From Apricaphanius iberus (lineage: Eukaryota > Chordata > Actinopteri > Cyprinodontiformes > Aphaniidae), in the NCBI GenBank assembly GCA_028564705.1, contig JAPXFQ010002741.1, positions 1,612,001 to 1,676,000 on the forward strand: a stretch of 64,000 bases of DNA. The letters run 5' to 3'. The position numbers and the translations under genes were made by a program. Within the stretch, counting starts at the first letter, position 1. Each line of letters starts with the position of its first letter. Of this stretch, positions 52,381-63,333 are shown piece by piece. The notes under the pieces are model-generated. The model was given only the letters and a program-made list of their open reading frames with translations, did not search any database and was not told the origin of the DNA.

Positions 52381-53751
52381 TCAGGCGGACAACCAGATTG
52401 GTGGCGTCCTCGGGATGTACGAGAGGGAGAGGGACTTTCTCTCGAGGTCTGGAACTTGATCCTCACAGAGATCCGGATCCTTCGTCTGGAGATGAGGAGC
52501 AGGTTTGGGAACCTGGAGACGAGGAGCAGGTTTGGGTACCTGGAGACGAGGAGCAGGTTTGGGAACCTGAAGACGAGGAGCAGGTTTGGGAACCTGGAGA
52601 CGAGGAGCAGGTTTGGGAACCTGGAGACGAGGAGCAGGTTTGGGAACCTGAAGATGAGGAGCAGGTTTGGGAACCTGGAGAGGAGGAGCAGGTTTGGGAA
52701 CCTGGAGACGAGGAGCAGGTTTGGGAACCTGGAGACGCGGAGCAGGTTTGGGAACCTGGAGACGAGGAGCAGGTTTAGGAACCTGGAGACGACGCTGAGG
52801 CGTCGGGGCCTGAACACTCAAGAGGGGTACAAGCAAAGGGGCCCGGAGGCAGGGAGCAGGTGTAGGAACCTGAAAGAGGTGCAGCGGCGGCTGACAAAGG
52901 GTGGCTGAGGACAGGTGCAGCGGCGCATCCAGCAGCTCTGGCGGAGGCAGCGGCAAATCCAACTGCTCTGGGATCAGAGACTGAAGGGGCTCTGCTGACT
53001 CTGGGGGCAGAGACTGGAAGAAGGAGAAGGCTGAACAGGCTGAAGCAGACGCCAACTTCGGGTCTGAACAGGCTGATGCAGACGGCAACTTCGGGGCTGA
53101 ACAGGCCGATGCAGACGGGAACTTCGGCGACCCGGAAGCCACCCCTTCCCGTCGGCGCCACTGTCTGCGGCGAGATGGCGGAGCCTCTTGCCTTCGGCTG
53201 CGTGGCTGAGATGGCCGCTCATGCCTGCGTGGACCTGTTCCAGGAGCACAGTATGCGAGCCTTGAGCTGACGAGCGAGGACCGCTGCTCCATATACCGCT
53301 CCTCACCGTCTGACCAATCCGAGGGAGGATATTCCGGCGCAGCTCCGTGGCGTCCGTGTCGCCGATCGCGGCGAGGAGCTGGATCCCTTCTGGAGCAGAG
53401 GTAGTCGAACTTTTCCCTGTGAAAGAATTCAAACAGTTCGTCCTCGCTGACGTAAAGGGGACCCAGTCCTGCGGTGGCAGACGAAGTCTGCACTGCAGGC
53501 GCAACTAGATAGCTGGCCGAAAAAGGGGGATTCCTCGACGAAGCGGTCGGGAAAGGAGCGAAGACGGCCGGAGAGAGGATCGGTGGCGCGTGGAGCATGG
53601 AGACTGAGCCGACGTTGGTGGATGCGGATCTCCTCCCCAAAAAGGACAACTCCTCCTCGGCTGTCTGGAAGAGGACATCCGCTGTGTCCTCCAGGTCCAG
53701 CGCGTCTTGAGACGTGAGCAGAGAGAAGAAGCGGGGGACAGTCTTCACCAT
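52381..53751 (-). CDS. Pol-less LTR element ORF, repeat-containing protein of unknown function
   Basis: This is 456 codons from the first ATG (53751); 13 further codons upstream would need a TTG start. The N-terminal ~60 residues contain an acidic segment ALDLEDTADVLFQTAEEELS followed by FLGRRSAS. A Pro/Ala/Ser-rich stretch, an Arg-rich region (RRDPAPRRDRRHGRHG, about residue 145) and Ser/Ala repeats (SASACSAPKLP) follow. Last come about a dozen tandem copies of LQVPKPAPR and a short tail ending WLSA. I recognise no catalytic or known capsid motif, so a gag-like role is only a guess from its position. Length changes by multiples of 27 bp keep the frame open. It may simply be fossil sequence. 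Confidence 0.45.
   Translation of the reverse strand: MVKTVPRFFSLLTSQDALDLEDTADVLFQTAEEELSFLGRRSASTNVGSVSMLHAPPILSPAVFAPFPTASSRNPPFSASYLVAPAVQTSSATAGLGPLYVSEDELFEFFHREKFDYLCSRRDPAPRRDRRHGRHGAAPEYPPSDWSDGEERYMEQRSSLVSSRLAYCAPGTGPRRHERPSQPRSRRQEAPPSRRRQWRRREGVASGSPKFPSASACSAPKLPSASACSDPKLASASACSAFSFFQSLPPESAEPLQSLIPEQLDLPLPPPELLDAPLHLSSATLCQPPLHLFQVPTPAPCLRAPLLVPLLSVQAPTPQRRLQVPKPAPRLQVPKPAPRLQVPKPAPRLQVPKPAPPLQVPKPAPHLQVPKPAPRLQVPKPAPRLQVPKPAPRLQVPKPAPRLQVPKPAPRLQVPKPAPHLQTKDPDLCEDQVPDLERKSLSLSYIPRTPPIWLSA
52494..52790. repeat. 27-bp coding minisatellite, 11 units
   Basis: Eleven head-to-tail units of gaggagcaggtttgggaacc plus tggagac. They encode LQVPKPAPR on the minus strand within the LTR-element ORF and EQVWEPGDE on the plus strand. 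Units differ by single substitutions. Confidence 0.95.
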
Positions 53752-54017
53752 GAAGTCCTTGGTTGTGGTCTGACGAGCTGAGGCTTCCAAGCCACAGATA
53801 TCATCCAGACGTGATCAGAGCTCTTGCAGCAACATAAGACGAGACGATACACACGAAAGGTACGACAGGTACGACAATGATCCAGCGAGGACTGAAGCGC
53901 TCGCTGGATCTTAAATGGGGGAGACAAGGAGGAACAGGTGAAGCCACTCAGGGAACACCGATGCAAACAATAGGAGGTGAGGAGGTTCAGACAGGAGTGA
54001 TTTAGGGCAGCATGACA

Positions 54018-54380
54018 CTTTCCTCTTTGAAAGTTTGGAAACAATTCAGGCAACACTTTAAACTTTAATCACTTATCTCTTTAAGCCCTATTTAAGCCTC
54101 ATTTCTTTACCCCCTCCAACGCAGATGCAGCTTTTACTTTGTGGAGAGAGAGGGGTCTGGTTCGTTTTTTAGATTTATAGTCAGACTGCCTGTTTTGCTT
54201 CATTTAACAATCTCTGTGTTAAATGTTACTTACCTCAGTCTCATATGTTTCGATACTTCCTTTTTTTTTTCGTATCCTGTCTAGCAGTTTGTTACTCAGA
54301 AGGTGTCTGAGTACCAAGTACAAGCCCAACAGATTTACTTTCCCAAGCAGAGCATTACAGCTTTGAGATAGTACTCCACT
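54018..54380 (+). pseudogene. L1a ORF2, middle part
   Basis: Immediately right of the LTR element the frame reads SLKVWKQFRQHFKL, the block that follows the (S)PIVFS left of the insertion at 51848-51863, so the two sides join as one ORF. ERGLVRFLDL and a decayed MFRYF block follow. The match ends where L1b begins. Confidence 0.7.
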
Positions 54381-57300
54381 TGATATATATGTATGAAAAA
54401 TCTTTATTAGTGATTACTCTGGGCTTAATTTCTTGAAGTTATGGACACAAAATCGAGATAAGAATGAAGAAAGAAAGACGATGAAGAAGAGAAACAGGAC
54501 CGGTAGAAGTGTTAACTAACGATACAAGATAGGGAGGTATACAAAGAACGCAAGTAAACATCCCAGTCCTCCACCTCTGTTGGATGGAAGAGAAGTGGAA
54601 AAAATAAAAAATAAATAAATAAAATAACCAATAGAATAGAACAACATTAACAAAATGGATCTAGTAATATGAACTAAGAACTACACAATTCACTACACAC
54701 AAAAATGGGTTAATGAACACAACACTACTGTTTCTGGAAAGCTCCTAGTACCAACTATCTATTGACATAACCTCAGCTCAACATTATGTCCGTACACACC
54801 AATGTCCCCACACCTATATACATATACATATACGTCCAGAGCTGGGGCCTGGTCGCAGGGATGAGCCCACAGACTCCGCCGGTAACCCACTATGCTAGGG
54901 AAGGCCCTGCCCAGGAACCGGAGGTCACGGGAATCAGAGGAGCCCGCTCCGCAGTAGGGCCCCGACCAGGGATCGCCCGACAAGGGTACCTCGCCGGCGC
55001 AAGGCAGGAGGGACCAGCAGCCAGCCGACGGACAACAGACGCCACCTCGGGCCAATCCCTACCGCAAACAATCAATCCAAGGAGGACATCAGCCTGAAAC
55101 ACCAGCCGCCCGACACACCGGCCCACCCAGGACCAGCGAGGCATGCACCAGGGCCAAGCCGGGCCGCATCCGGGCCCCCAGCCCCAGATATCAAGAGCCA
55201 CCAATGACCAGCAGGCAGGAGCATCCGTCACCAACAGGGAGTGATGGAGGGGAAAAAGGCCTAGGATGCGCCAGGCTAGAGGGCAGCCAAAGACCCAGCC
55301 TGACAAGTAGACATAGACATACAGAGACAATCATATGTACCCTCCCTCTTACGCACACACATTCTCACAAACACAGGACACCCGAAAAAAGGACGCTGTA
55401 CACTCATTCATACACCCCATATATCCACTATACCTCCAGGCTAAGGGTCAGACGCCCCCATAGGGCAACCTGCCCCTGCGCCCGGGAGACGAACCCACTG
55501 CCCACTGGGATGGGGACAAGCAGACCGCCAAAGCACCCACCATGGCAGGAGTAGCCCACCAGCCCATGTCCCAAACTATATGGCCTGATATACCCCCCCG
55601 GACTCCAACCCCTGATGGTCAAACAAACAGGGGTGTAGGAAGACCCCCAGCCTCTATCCCCCTGCTCGAATGTGGTGTTGTTGTAAGTTATAATGTGCAC
55701 TTAAAACAGAGGAGTGGGACATGGGAATGCTGCCAGGCACCCCCATCTCCCGACCTGGGCCCGCAGTGTCTTGATGCAGTTAAGCAGTGGCCACCGGCAC
55801 AAGGAGCGAGGCTCTTTAAAGGGTTTCACCTCCACCGCCAGGTCCCTATCTCATGTGTGTCTCATGTAAATGTTGCGAGTGAAAGTGTCTAAGTTGTACA
55901 ATTAAAAAATGGGACCCAGGCCGCCATAGGGCATCAAAGACGGAAACTCCTCCCTGAACCCCAGGGACGTGCCCACACCCCAAGGTACTATGTGAATGGT
56001 ATAATGAAGGAGCAGGTGGACAGAGGCGTCTGGGGATGGGGAGGAAACGACTAGGGTGACACAATGCCATCCCCAGGGAGCCAGCTTCCCTGCTGACACT
56101 AATAGGCACCCCTGTTCAGCACGACCTTCCAGGGGTGGGAGGCCCCAGCACGTCAAATTCGGGGCCCACAGCCGCGGCACCACCAAGCCCCCTACCGTCC
56201 AAGCGTACCCCATTAAGGAGAGTACCTGTGCTGGATGGTAAACATCTCCCTTCCAACAAGAGAGGCCCACAGCACCGCCAGCGCACCAAGGACCCCCACG
56301 CTGAAGTAGTAACCAAGCGCACCACCGACTCGGATACCCCGGCCACACTGCGCCGTGCCCGTGAGCAGACCGAGGCCCCTAGGCGGGCGACCCGACATCC
56401 ACCACCCTTGCTATTGCCGTCCGATGGCTGGGAAGCAACTGAACCCAATGCCCCGACCAACCAGCCCACACCCCACCACCCGGCCAGACCACCACAGAGG
56501 CCGACCGACACCAGCCAATGGGCCCGACCCCAGCACCCTGCAGAGTACTTGGGCCAAGACCAAGGAGTCACGTTCAGTGTCAATATGGCTGACCGGGCCC
56601 AGAGACGGCGCCCACCCGCCACGGCCACCCGTCGACACCCTGAGCCCCCAAAGTCTCACCCCAGGTGAGGGTCATGGCACCTAGCGCCCCAACCACAAGC
56701 AGACCCAACCCCAAGGACCCCCCGTAGATGGCAATGACCCTAAAGCTCCACATCAGTGACCACTTCCCGAAGAACAAAATCGAGGGCCCCGCCACCGCTA
56801 TGGGATGCAGCTGATTAAGGGAGACCAGAAAGAATGATCAGATGTGGTGGCAGAAGCCGTTTCTAGATCAATGTAATCCAGAAAGAGATATCTATCCTGA
56901 TTGATATTAAGAGCATTTTAATTTTTCCAGTTCAAGAGGATATTTTTCTTAGCGATGCATAAGGCAATGTGAACTAATTGCATAAACTCTGTTTCCATGG
57001 TAACGTCATCTAAATTTCTCAGCAAGCAAACTGGGGTAGAAGTTGTGATATTACATTTCAGACACTTTGATAGGTCTTCACAAATCTGGTGTTAAAAATT
57101 TTTAACAGGTGGGCAGAACAAAAAAGCATGAATCTAATTGTATGGTATAATTCTTGTAGATTGTAAAGAGGTATTAGATGACGTAAAACCCATCTTGAAC
57201 ATCCGTTGGCCTGTATAATGTACTCTATGAAGGATTTTATATTGTATTAGTCATAGATTAAGATTTTTAAGAAATGTAAAGCTTCTTAAAGAAATCTGAG

Positions 57301-57452
57301 ACCAGAGGTTTTGGTCAAATGAGTCCATCTCCCATTTTGAAATAGGAATGGCTATTGATTTGTCTAAAGTATTTAATGTTTTATTTATTTTAGATAGCAG
57401 TTTGGGGGAGTTAAGATTAAGAAAGTCTAGCGCGGAATATTGCTTGTACACA
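54380..57452 (-). mobile_element. Second L1/Tx1-like LINE (L1b) inserted in L1a
   Basis: On the minus strand it comprises the ORF2 C-terminus (57451-56799) and a long 3' UTR (56798-54380). The UTR is strongly GC-rich from about 56800 to 54840, then AT-rich. It ends soon after AATAAAG at about 54400. The GC-rich part yields many long overlapping frames on both strands with no homology, an effect of composition. L1a sequence continues on both sides. Confidence 0.7.
56799..57451 (-). pseudogene. L1b ORF2 C-terminal remnant
   Basis: The minus-strand blocks are LLSKINKTLNTLDKSIAIPI, then QYKILHRVHYTGQRMFKMGF, NILLNWKN and DHSFWSPLISCIP before the stop at 56799-56801. These are the thumb/C-terminal ORF2 segments of fish L1-like LINEs. 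A stop after LKNLNL (57251) and several frameshifts show it is dead. Confidence 0.75.
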
Positions 57453-57454
57453 CT

Positions 57455-58193
57455 TCGCTCCTTTCCCTCACTCTCCAGCAGAATCCCTTATCTCTGAGGT
57501 ACTCTCCCTTCCACTGGCTTGCAGTAATGTCTCCGTATTATTTGACCTCATGACTTCTTCGAACATGTGCTCCCTTGTGGAGCTCAGGGTTAGTTGGCAA
57601 AGACACCTTGGCTTTGATTTGACTGACGAGTGGCGGAGAGAAGCACTGATCAGGGTCAATTCTACATTTTTCTGTGCTCGTCTTAGTTTGATCCAATTTA
57701 ATGTTTTCCACAAAATTCATTACACAAAAAAAAATTAGACTTATTAGGCTATTTCCAAGCACAAATGATATCTGTGACAGATGTAGTCCATCTCCAGCAG
57801 ATCATGTTCATATGTTTTTTTTTCTTGCCTCAAATTAGTCAATTTCTGGTCATGTTTTTTTAAGTCATTAAATAATTCCCTCAGTATCAGGTTAGAGCCT
57901 TGCCAACTGATATCCATCTCTTGGGGTTCCTCGTACTCCAACTAGTCTCACAATGAAAAACTCGGATGTTGTTGTCTTTGCCTCTCTTTTATAGCCCGGA
58001 GACATATTCTATTAAATTGAAAAAGCCTGAACGCTCCTCCCACTACTTGATGGTTAGGAGATTTAATGTATTTCCAGTCTTTAGAAAAAAAATAAAAAAT
58101 ACTCCCTCAGGGGTTCAAAAGCCAGTTTTTTATAAAACATGGCAACCTCTCATAACATATGTAAACACCCTCACCTCTCTGGTCTCCAACTGA
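57455..58193 (+). pseudogene. L1a ORF2, C-terminal part
   Basis: In broken frames it reads WQRHLGFDLTDEWRREALIR, FCARLSLIQFNVFHKIHYTK, then ICDRCSPSPADHVHMFF (the CCHC-like zinc-knuckle region), FWSCFFKSLNN and finally YKTWQPLITYVNTLTSLVSN before the stop at 58191-58193. These are the last ORF2 segments and continue the order of 54018-54380. Confidence 0.75.
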
Positions 58194-58588
58194 ATTAATG
58201 TGACGCATCCAATTTGTTTAAATTATCGGGTCTCTAGTGAGGATGCTGGGCATCCTCTATTTATGTAACTTCTTATTTTTATTGTATTATTTTTTTCTCT
58301 AGCATTCCTTTGGATTTCATTTTATTTTTCCCTTTTTTTACTGATTTATCTTCACCTAATTATGTTTTAATTCATTTTTACTTAGTTGTGTATTTGTTTA
58401 TTATTATCTTTCATATTATGCATCTATGTATTTTATTTTTATTTCTGTATTTTTCCTCTTTCCCTCTTTGTTCTTGGGAGATATTTTTCTTGGTTTCTGT
58501 TCAAATGTACCTTATAAAAAATAACAAGGCTGGAAAACAGCTGAAGTATAATTAAGTAATGTGATTATGATGCTTGGGAATTCTGGTT

Positions 58589-58592
<4 letters not shown>

Positions 58593-58657
<65 letters not shown>
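58593..58657. repeat. (AT)n microsatellite
   Basis: About 65 bp of AT alternation. It directly abuts the TA-starting end of the Tc1 relic to its right. Confidence 0.97.
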
Positions 58658-58659
<2 letters not shown>

Positions 58660-59860
58660 CAGTGCTCTGCATAAATGAGTACACCCTCTTTAAAAAGCAT
58701 GAATTTAATCAGTAGCTCAATGAACAAAGGAACAATTTCCAAACCTTCCACAAGGTCGTTTTATTGATAAATAGATGCTGGATGGAGAGTGATTCTCAAC
58801 ATGTCGCTTCAGAATTCCCACAGGTGTTCGATTGGGTTCAGATCAAGAGACAAACTTGGCCATTCAATCACCTTCACCCTGTTCTTTGGAAATGCAACAG
58901 TAGCTTTAGATGTGTGTTTTTGAATCATTGTAGTGTTGGAAAAGTGCAAGACGACAGGTGCACGGAGTGATGGCAGCATCTTCTCCTTCGGTATAGAGCA
59001 GTACATTGTTGAGTTCATGATACCATCAATGAAATGCAGCTCCCCAACACCGGCAGCACTCATGCAGCCCCACATAATTACACTGCAACCAACATGTTTT
59101 TTTTTTTTCTTTGAAATCCTCACCTTTACGACACCAAACAGTTTTTAAACCATTAGTTCCAAAAACAGTGATTTTTGTCTCATCACTCCAGAGTACAGAG
59201 TACCAGTTTTGGTACAGTTTTTTGTGCATGGGCTTTAGGAGAGGTTTCTTTCATGGACGATACCCATGCATGCTATTCCTCTGCAGTGTGTGCCGTATGG
59301 TGTCCCGGAAAACGGTCACTCCAGTTTGGCTTTCTACTGATTTAGCTAACTACAGTTAACTTGCATGGCACTTTTCTTCAACCCTTCTTATCAGAAGAAG
59401 CTCCTGTCGAGACGTTAACTTCGATGGACGACCTTGTAAGATGGTTGCACTTCCATCTTTCTCAAATTTTTTGATCACTTTTTGCTACAGTGTTTTGACT
59501 GATATGTAAAGCTTTGCTGATCTTCTTGTAGACCTCACCTTTTTTGTGTAAAAAAATGATTTCCTTTCTCAGATTTCTCTTCCATGGGGAGCCATTACTG
59601 ACAGGATGAAATGTGAAGGGTTTTTCTTTGTAAAGTAATGTCCTTTTATTGTCACCTGTCTGCTGGACACCTCTTAAATGAATCATTAGACTAACCTGTG
59701 GTTGAATGCCTGTTAATTAGAAGTTTGTAGTCTTAAGCGTGGCTTTTCTCCTAGAACGATAATTGGGTTGTACTAATTTTTACAACATGGGCTTGAATGA
59801 ATTTGTTAGGCAAATCACTATTTTGTGTGTACAAATGAACAAATCTTGTTTGCAATCAAT
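58658..59860 (-). mobile_element. Tc1-like transposon relic next to (TA)n
   Basis: The left end ttacagtgctctgcataaat with gagtacaccctc is a Tc1-type terminus; its inverted partner is only faintly visible near 59770 (ggttgtactaatttttac). Between them lies a minus-strand transposase relic. Tc1 elements integrate at TA, which fits the position at the edge of the (TA)n tract. Confidence 0.8.
58809..59686 (-). pseudogene. Tc1 transposase remnant
   Basis: On the minus strand the order is conserved: WKRNLRKEIIFLHKKGEVYK and KISKALHISQNTVAK (helix-turn-helix region, near 59590-59470), then VLWSDETKITVFG with the first catalytic Asp (about 59190), VIMWGCMSAAGVGELHFIDG, a decayed QQDNDPKH block read as NTTMIQKHTSKAT, and PSLSLDLNPIEHLWEF with the final acidic residue (about 58815). 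At least two frameshifts and several stops separate these. The protein would normally cut and paste its own transposon. Confidence 0.85.
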
Positions 59861-60445
59861 GGCCCACATTTGTGGGAGTATTTTGTAGTATATGATACGA
59901 AATGTTTCTGAAAGGAAGCTAAAGGTTTTCTGACAAACGTAGTGGGGTGTATTACAATGTACAATGAATCAGATTGTTTATAACAGCAAATAAACCATAT
60001 TATCTGCTCCAGCAGTCTACATGATATAGATAGATGCCTCTTTCGTCTGTCACATCTGCTAGTTGAGGTCAGACTAAAAACTGCAGACATCCCGTGGGAT
60101 TTCACACTCTGTGCACATTGTTAAATTATTTATTTACTTGATTTCCCTTTAAAAGATTCCTTTGTGTACAGACATGTAGTCATTAACTGCAAAACTACTG
60201 CAAAGTTATTTTATTTTAATTGAAGTAACTTTGAACTTTATAAAGGCCTGTGTTTAAGGAGAGTTTTGAGATATAACACAGTCCCAGGAAAAGCCCTTTT
60301 TTTTTTAGTTGTTAAAAAAAGCATACATCTTTTGACTCTATACCCACCTGTCCATGCAGGGTCGCTCTCTCCAGCAGTTATTTGCTAAGAGGCAGGGTAC
60401 ATATAGGACAGGGTGCCAGTTCATCAAAGCACAACGCATAGACAC

Positions 60446-63333
60446 TAGGGGTGTGCAAAAAAATCGATTCACAGAAGAATCTAGATTCTCATTTGTAAAG
60501 ATTTAGAATCGATCTGAAATGTCCAAGAATCGATTTAATAAATAAATAAATGAAATCAGCTTGCTGTTCGCCTACATTTCTGTAACTATTTTATACAGGA
60601 CGTCCAGACGTCACCACGCAGCCCGATCTTGAACGAGAGCGTGCGCGGCAAATTACTAAAACAAAGAAGCAGCAAATATGGATGAGAGGGAGATCCAGCC
60701 AGCCCCGTCTTCACTTAAGGCTAAAGTTTGGCGTCATTTTGGTTTTTACCGAATGCCTGGAAGCACTGCGCTGGACATGACACACAAAGTTTGCAAGCTT
60801 TGCAAAACGAAGACCAAATACTTTGGGAGCACAACAAATGCGCGGGCTCATCTCACGAGGCATCACCCGGAGCTCAGCGACACGGAGCAGAATCAGCCGC
60901 CCGCTGCAGACCAACGCACACTGCAGTGCTTTACAAAACTTTCTGCCAACTCCGAGAGGGCAAAAAAAATAACTCGTTCTATCGCCATCTTCATCGCCAA
61001 AGACTTAAGGCCTTACAGTGTGGTGGAGAACGAGGGGTTCGTCTGCATGTTACAGACAGCGGAGCCAAGGTACGCCATACCGTCCCGCAAATTTTTCACT
61101 GACACAGCTGTGCCACAGCTTTACGAAGAGACTAAAAGAGAGGTCGCCAGTGCCCTACACAAAACGACCAGAGTGGCACTAACATGTGATGCATGGACAT
61201 CAAGAGCAACCAAGTCTTTTGTGACATTCACCGCTCACTACATAAGTGATACGTGGGAGCTCGAATCCCATGTTTTACAAACTCGTGTGATGCACGAAAG
61301 CCATACAGCCGCAAATGTCAATGCCATGTTTCACTCCGTTGCTAATGAATGGGAACTGACGGTCTCGGATCTGGTGATTGTGACTGATAATGCTGCCAAC
61401 ATGCTCGCCGCTGCACAGATTGACAACTTGGCGCACATTTCATGTTTTGCCCATACACTCAACCTGGCTGCACAACGAGCTCTGAAAATCACCACGGTCT
61501 CACGACTGCTAGGGAGGATCAGGCGAATTACTGGTTTCTTCCACCGCAGCGCCACTGCAAATCATGAACTGCTGGAAAAGCAGAAACTTCTGCAGTTACC
61601 GGTGCATAAACTGAAAACAGATGTTGCTACACGCTGGAACAGCGCGCTGGACATGATCGAGAGATTCTTAGAGCAGCAGCCTGCTATTTGTGCCATACTA
61701 CTATCCCCCCAGGTGAGAAAATCTGGAGGTGACATCTGCACACTCAGCGACACTGATATCTCCACTGCTGAGGAAATAGCATCAGCGCTGAAACCAATGA
61801 AAGACGCAACCCACATAATGTCAGAAGATTCTACGCCTACACTCTCAGTTATTGCTCCTTTGCATGCTCAACTGCTGCGCGACACGGAGGCAGCTGGCGT
61901 GGCTGCTGCAGACACACCAGTCATTCGGGAAATCAAACTGGCAATCCATGATGACCTGGCAAAAAGATACAATTCTGCACGGGATAAGAGCATACTGTAC
62001 TCTGCTTCATTTTTGGACCCCAGATTCAAGGCCCTGCCTTTCCTCACTGAGGAGGACCAGCTGGAAATCCATGCCAATGTAGTGGCAGAAGCTGCAGCAC
62101 TTAAGGTAAATTATCTGTTCTTGATAAATATATATTTTCTAAAACGTGTAAGACATTTATGCTTGTTGAAAATGGATGTAGGTCAAAGTTAAATTATTTT
62201 ATCTTATCTTGCAGGTTTTATATATGCCTTTTAATTTTAGTTAACCATAAAATGAGGGACTTGTGTGACTTTTTTGTGTACATAATTGATTATGACTGAC
62301 ATGATTGTTGAATTGTTTCTGTAGAGACAAGTGAACTCAGAAGAGGCTGAGTTTGAGTCTGAGACACCACAGCAAGAAGAAGGCCCTGCTCCAAAAAGAA
62401 GGCCCTCTGCACTGGTCACGCTATTGGGCAAGACATTTACTGAGGTCAGTGTTGTCCGTAGATCTGCCAGCTCCAGAGCTGAAGAGGAACTGAAGAATTA
62501 TCTTGAAGTCCCTCCCCTGTCTCTGTCAGAGAACCCACTCAGCTGGTGGAGGACCCATCAGACAGCTTTTCCTCTCTTAGCTGGACTAGCTAAGCGATAC
62601 TTGTGTATCCCTGGTACTAGCGTTGCAGCTGAGAGAGTTTTCTCCACCGCTGGAGATATAGTGACAGCACAGCGAAGCAGTCTCACTCCTGCACATGTTG
62701 ATCAGCTTCTGTTCCTGCAAAAGAACCTCGATGTTGTATCTGCAAATAGACAGTAACCTTGAACACAGTTTATGTCAATTTTTTTCATGATTTGTTCAAA
62801 ATCATATCAGTTGCACACTTGTAGCTTTGGGGCAACTATTTTTTATTTTGAAAGAAGCACTTTATTTTCACAACTGATTCTTTAAGTTACTGAGTCCGAC
62901 TGAGATTATGTTTTTTATCTTCACCGGTTCTGTTCTGTTCTACATATTTGTGGTAAACTGCAACTTTACTGGGAAATGCATCTATTTTCAACCATTTATT
63001 TATTATGAAGAAGCACTTTAATTTTGTTCCAACTTATATTATAGGTTGCTGCTATAGCAATTGAGAACCAAGGAATGTTTTTGATATAGGCACTTTGCTG
63101 AGAACTTAATAAAAGTGAAAAATACACTTGAATGTCTCTGTTTGTCATTGTGTATAGCAAAGCAGATGAGCATAGATCATGATCAGAAACCTGATTTAGA
63201 AATAATTTTGAATAAAATCTAATCGTTGTGAATCGAAAATCTTTTTGAATCGAAAATCGATTTTGAATCGAATCGTGGCCTCAAGAATCGGAATCGAATT
63301 GAATCGTTAGATGGTACAAGATTCCCACCCCTA
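60446..63333 (+). mobile_element. Complete autonomous hAT element (ZBED1-like)
   Basis: The element is 2,888 bp with a perfect 8-bp target duplication ATAGACAC at 60438-60445 and 63334-63341. Its ends are TAGGGGTGTGC and (reverse complement) TAGGGGTGGGA. Both subterminal regions are packed with AATCGATT/GAATCGA motifs (60471-60540 and 63225-63306), probable transposase-binding sites. It carries one two-exon transposase gene with no disabling change visible. Confidence 0.93.
60678..62756 (+). CDS. hAT transposase, BED-finger type, two exons (60678-62105, 62325-62756)
   Basis: It encodes a 619-residue nuclear DNA transposase. Exon 1 gives 476 residues and exon 2 gives 143. The intron (62106-62324, 219 bp) has GTAAAT donor and TTTCTGTAG acceptor in phase 0; reading through it stops after 28 codons. 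Residues 16-63 form a BED zinc finger (VCKLC, then RAHLTRHH). The RNase H-like core shows LTCDAWTS (Asp171), VTDNAANM (Asp237), the hAT-specific CFAHTLNL (Cys256, His259) and TRWNS (Trp320). SFLDPRFK is at 445-452. The C-terminal hATC dimerisation region has SWWRTH and SVAAERVFSTAG (Glu579, expected third acidic residue). Start choice: first ATG, 16 codons before the finger. No stop or frameshift is seen. It resembles ZBED1/hAT-Ac proteins. Confidence 0.92.

Larger units (their letters stand above)
51864..54017 (-). mobile_element. Non-autonomous LTR retrotransposon inserted in L1a
   Basis: The 3' LTR is 51864-52169 (306 bp), starting TGTCATGCTGCCC and ending ATCCCTGACA on the minus strand. 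It has TATTTAAG (TATA-like) and AATAAATT (poly(A) signal). The 5' LTR (54017-53827) keeps only the first ~190 bp and runs straight into internal sequence, so its U5 end and any primer-binding site are gone. Flanks TTTTC (left) and CTTTC (right) form a near 5-bp target duplication. A polypurine tract (AAAAG plus 27 G) abuts the 3' LTR. Only one long ORF is present and no protease, reverse transcriptase or integrase. Confidence 0.8.
50665..58530 (+). mobile_element. Old L1/Tx1-like LINE (L1a), twice interrupted
   Basis: The + strand remnants lie at 50665-51863, 54018-54380 and 57455-58530. Together they follow the order of one LINE: ORF2 from the reverse transcriptase through the C-terminus, then an AT-rich 3' UTR ending near ccttataaaaaataac at 58508-58524. 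The first gap is the LTR element and the second is the minus-strand L1b. The 5' end is truncated within ORF2, as is common for L1-type insertions. Confidence 0.75.

Noticed and set aside
52164..52908. Plus-strand frames with EQVWEPGDE or SRFGNLETR repeats
   Set aside because: They are the opposite strand or shifted frames of the 27-bp repeat inside the LTR-element ORF.
54786..56795. Many long overlapping frames on both strands (up to 177 codons)
   Set aside because: They lie in the GC-rich 3' UTR of the minus-strand L1b, where stop codons are rare by composition. None has recognisable domains.
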